Below, piece after piece: positions 63,665 to 64,000 of a DNA stretch of 64,000 bases. The stretch is from Gammaproteobacteria bacterium (lineage in GTDB: Bacteria; Pseudomonadota; Gammaproteobacteria; Steroidobacterales; GCA-2729495), in the NCBI GenBank assembly GCA_030426355.1, contig JAUHYQ010000002.1, positions 554,329 through 618,328 of the forward strand, given 5' to 3'. Both the position numbers and the translations under genes were made by a program. Below the pieces are notes generated by a model. It had not been told where the DNA came from. It ran no database searches and saw nothing but the letters and a program-made list of their open reading frames with translations. Position 1 is the stretch's first letter. Every line of letters begins with the position of its first letter.

Positions 63665-63837
63665 GGTTGAGTTGACTGGCCTGCAATAACGGGTAGAGAT
63701 CAAAAGTGGTAAAAACCATTTGGGGTGATCTGAACCATGCCAAAAAACCGATGCGAATGCGACGAATAAGCAGCCTATGTTAGCGCGGGAACCGTCGTGG
63801 CGGGTTGCAATCAGAGAAGGCTGGCAACCCGACAAGC

Positions 63838-63866
63838 AAAAACCCCAACCGAGGTCGGTTGAGGTT
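63838..63866 (-). terminator. Minus-strand Rho-independent terminator
   Basis: On the minus strand, AACCTCAACCGA pairs with TCGGTTGGGGTT (12 bp with one U-G wobble possible only on this strand) and is followed by T residues. It lies right after the tmRNA-end-like bases 63874-63887, as terminators do after tRNA or tmRNA genes. This is the expected leftover of the original tmRNA locus. Confidence 0.75.
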
Positions 63867-63873
63867 GCGTAAT

Positions 63874-63887
63874 TGGTGGAGGCGGCG
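63874..63887 (-). other. tmRNA-3'-end-like attachment core
   Basis: CGCCGCCTCCACCA on the minus strand equals the usual 3' end of tmRNA (T-stem edge, acceptor strand, CCA) including the U of the G3-U70 pair recognised by AlaRS. No tmRNA body is upstream: the bases before it (63888 onward) do not form the T arm. Hence a truncated duplicate, as left at the distal end of an element integrated in ssrA. The tRNA-Ala 3' end is a weaker alternative. Confidence 0.55.
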
Positions 63888-63937
63888 ACAATCACATCGC
63901 CTTATTAATCAATTGGTTGCGGTGCTAAACGCCAGAA

Positions 63938-63958
63938 ATGCCCCCATAAATACCCCCA
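63938..63958 (-). repeat. G-run direct repeat beside the attachment-like core
   Basis: On the minus strand TGGGGGTAT (63950-63958) and TGGGGGCAT (63938-63946) are 12 bp apart, about 50 bp from the tmRNA-like core. Paired G-rich motifs of this kind are often seen next to tRNA/tmRNA attachment sites of P4-type integrases, where they may be integrase arm sites. This supports reading the right edge as an element end. Confidence 0.5.
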
Positions 63959-64000
63959 GAACGCATCGACTGGTCCTAACGCCTAATTCGTCTCGATCTT

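Larger units (their letters stand above)
63665..64000. other. Gene-free right edge with attachment-like site
   Basis: 336 bp without a convincing gene. 63665-63837 holds the isomerase upstream region, in which I see no clear promoter. The rest contains the terminator, tmRNA-end-like sequence and G-run repeat described separately. The last 40 bases show nothing recognisable. Confidence 0.6.

Noticed and set aside
63665..63895. A 77-residue N-terminal extension of the cis/trans isomerase.
   Set aside because: It would place coding sequence over the terminator and tmRNA-like core, and the lipoprotein signal peptide starts at 63664.
1..64000. CRISPR arrays, insertion sequences, toxin-antitoxin pairs and phage genes.
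   Set aside because: I looked for regular short repeats, terminal inverted repeats beside transposase-like frames, and phage structural genes, and saw none; the mobile-element signs are limited to two attachment-like scars.

Overview
The window is a chromosomal segment of a gammaproteobacterium. Housekeeping blocks fall in typical gammaproteobacterial order: rlmB-rpsF-rpsR-DUF2232-rplI-dnaB-alr, radA, corB-like/ffh, rpsP-rimM-trmD-rplS, gcvR-bcp-bepA opposite dapA, ffs-dnaX-ybaB-recR, rsgA/orn, ppsA/ppsR, prc. The genome is moderately GC-rich, genes are dense, and acidic tails on bS6 and bL9 would suit a marine organism. A Woeseia/Steroidobacter-like lineage is my guess only. I see no phage genes, transposase or CRISPR array.

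Layout. 1-5374: rRNA methylase tail, ribosomal proteins, replicative helicase and alanine racemase. 5436-9509 (minus): an eukaryote-like signalling cassette of CHASE2-type membrane Ser/Thr kinase, PP2C phosphatase and FHA protein. 9653-15985: radA, a CNNM/CorC membrane protein, ffh and the rpsP operon. 15989-19704: a complete TRAP transporter with TatT lipoprotein, binding protein and both permeases. 19754-22794: a secreted sugar-dehydrogenase-like propeller and SppA. 22812-29575 (minus): sixA and a full SUF operon (Rrf2 regulator-sufB-C-D-S-U-T) with an IscR-type operator over its promoter. 29764-34991: mlaC, mlaA, bepA, bcp, gcvR, dapA and a small lipoprotein. 35086-37035: tRNA-Ser(GGA), an orphan peptide-binding protein, then SRP RNA. 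37066-41909: dnaX, ybaB, recR, rsgA, orn and an SH3/anchor protein. 41934-48609: PEP synthase and its regulator, phosphoglucomutase, DUF1249 and an unrecognised coiled-coil protein. 48625-55692: Prc, two tiny membrane proteins, a second FHA protein, a FieF-like cation exporter, a tandem alpha/beta-hydrolase and a GST-like protein. 55731-63664 (all minus): PEP carboxykinase, DUF1838, folE, an acetyl-CoA hydrolase/transferase and a fatty-acid cis/trans isomerase.

Themes. PEP synthase with its regulator and PEP carboxykinase point to gluconeogenic growth on organic acids, which fits the TRAP transporter. mlaC and mlaA, BepA, SppA, Prc and the cis/trans isomerase maintain the envelope and membrane lipids. 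Phospho-signalling is rich: one kinase, one PP2C, two FHA proteins, SixA and PpsR.

Two mobile-element scars are the most unexpected content. The orphan binding-protein gene lies exactly between the 3' end of tRNA-Ser and a 16/17 copy of that end (35163-35179 and 36791-36807). At the right edge, 14 bases matching a tmRNA 3' end (63874-63887) sit beside a minus-strand terminator without a tmRNA body, with a G-run direct repeat just beyond. This looks like the distal attachment end of an element lying to the right of the window. Other points of note are a two-domain hydrolase whose first domain has Glu in place of the nucleophile Ser, and a strong IscR-like box on the suf promoter.
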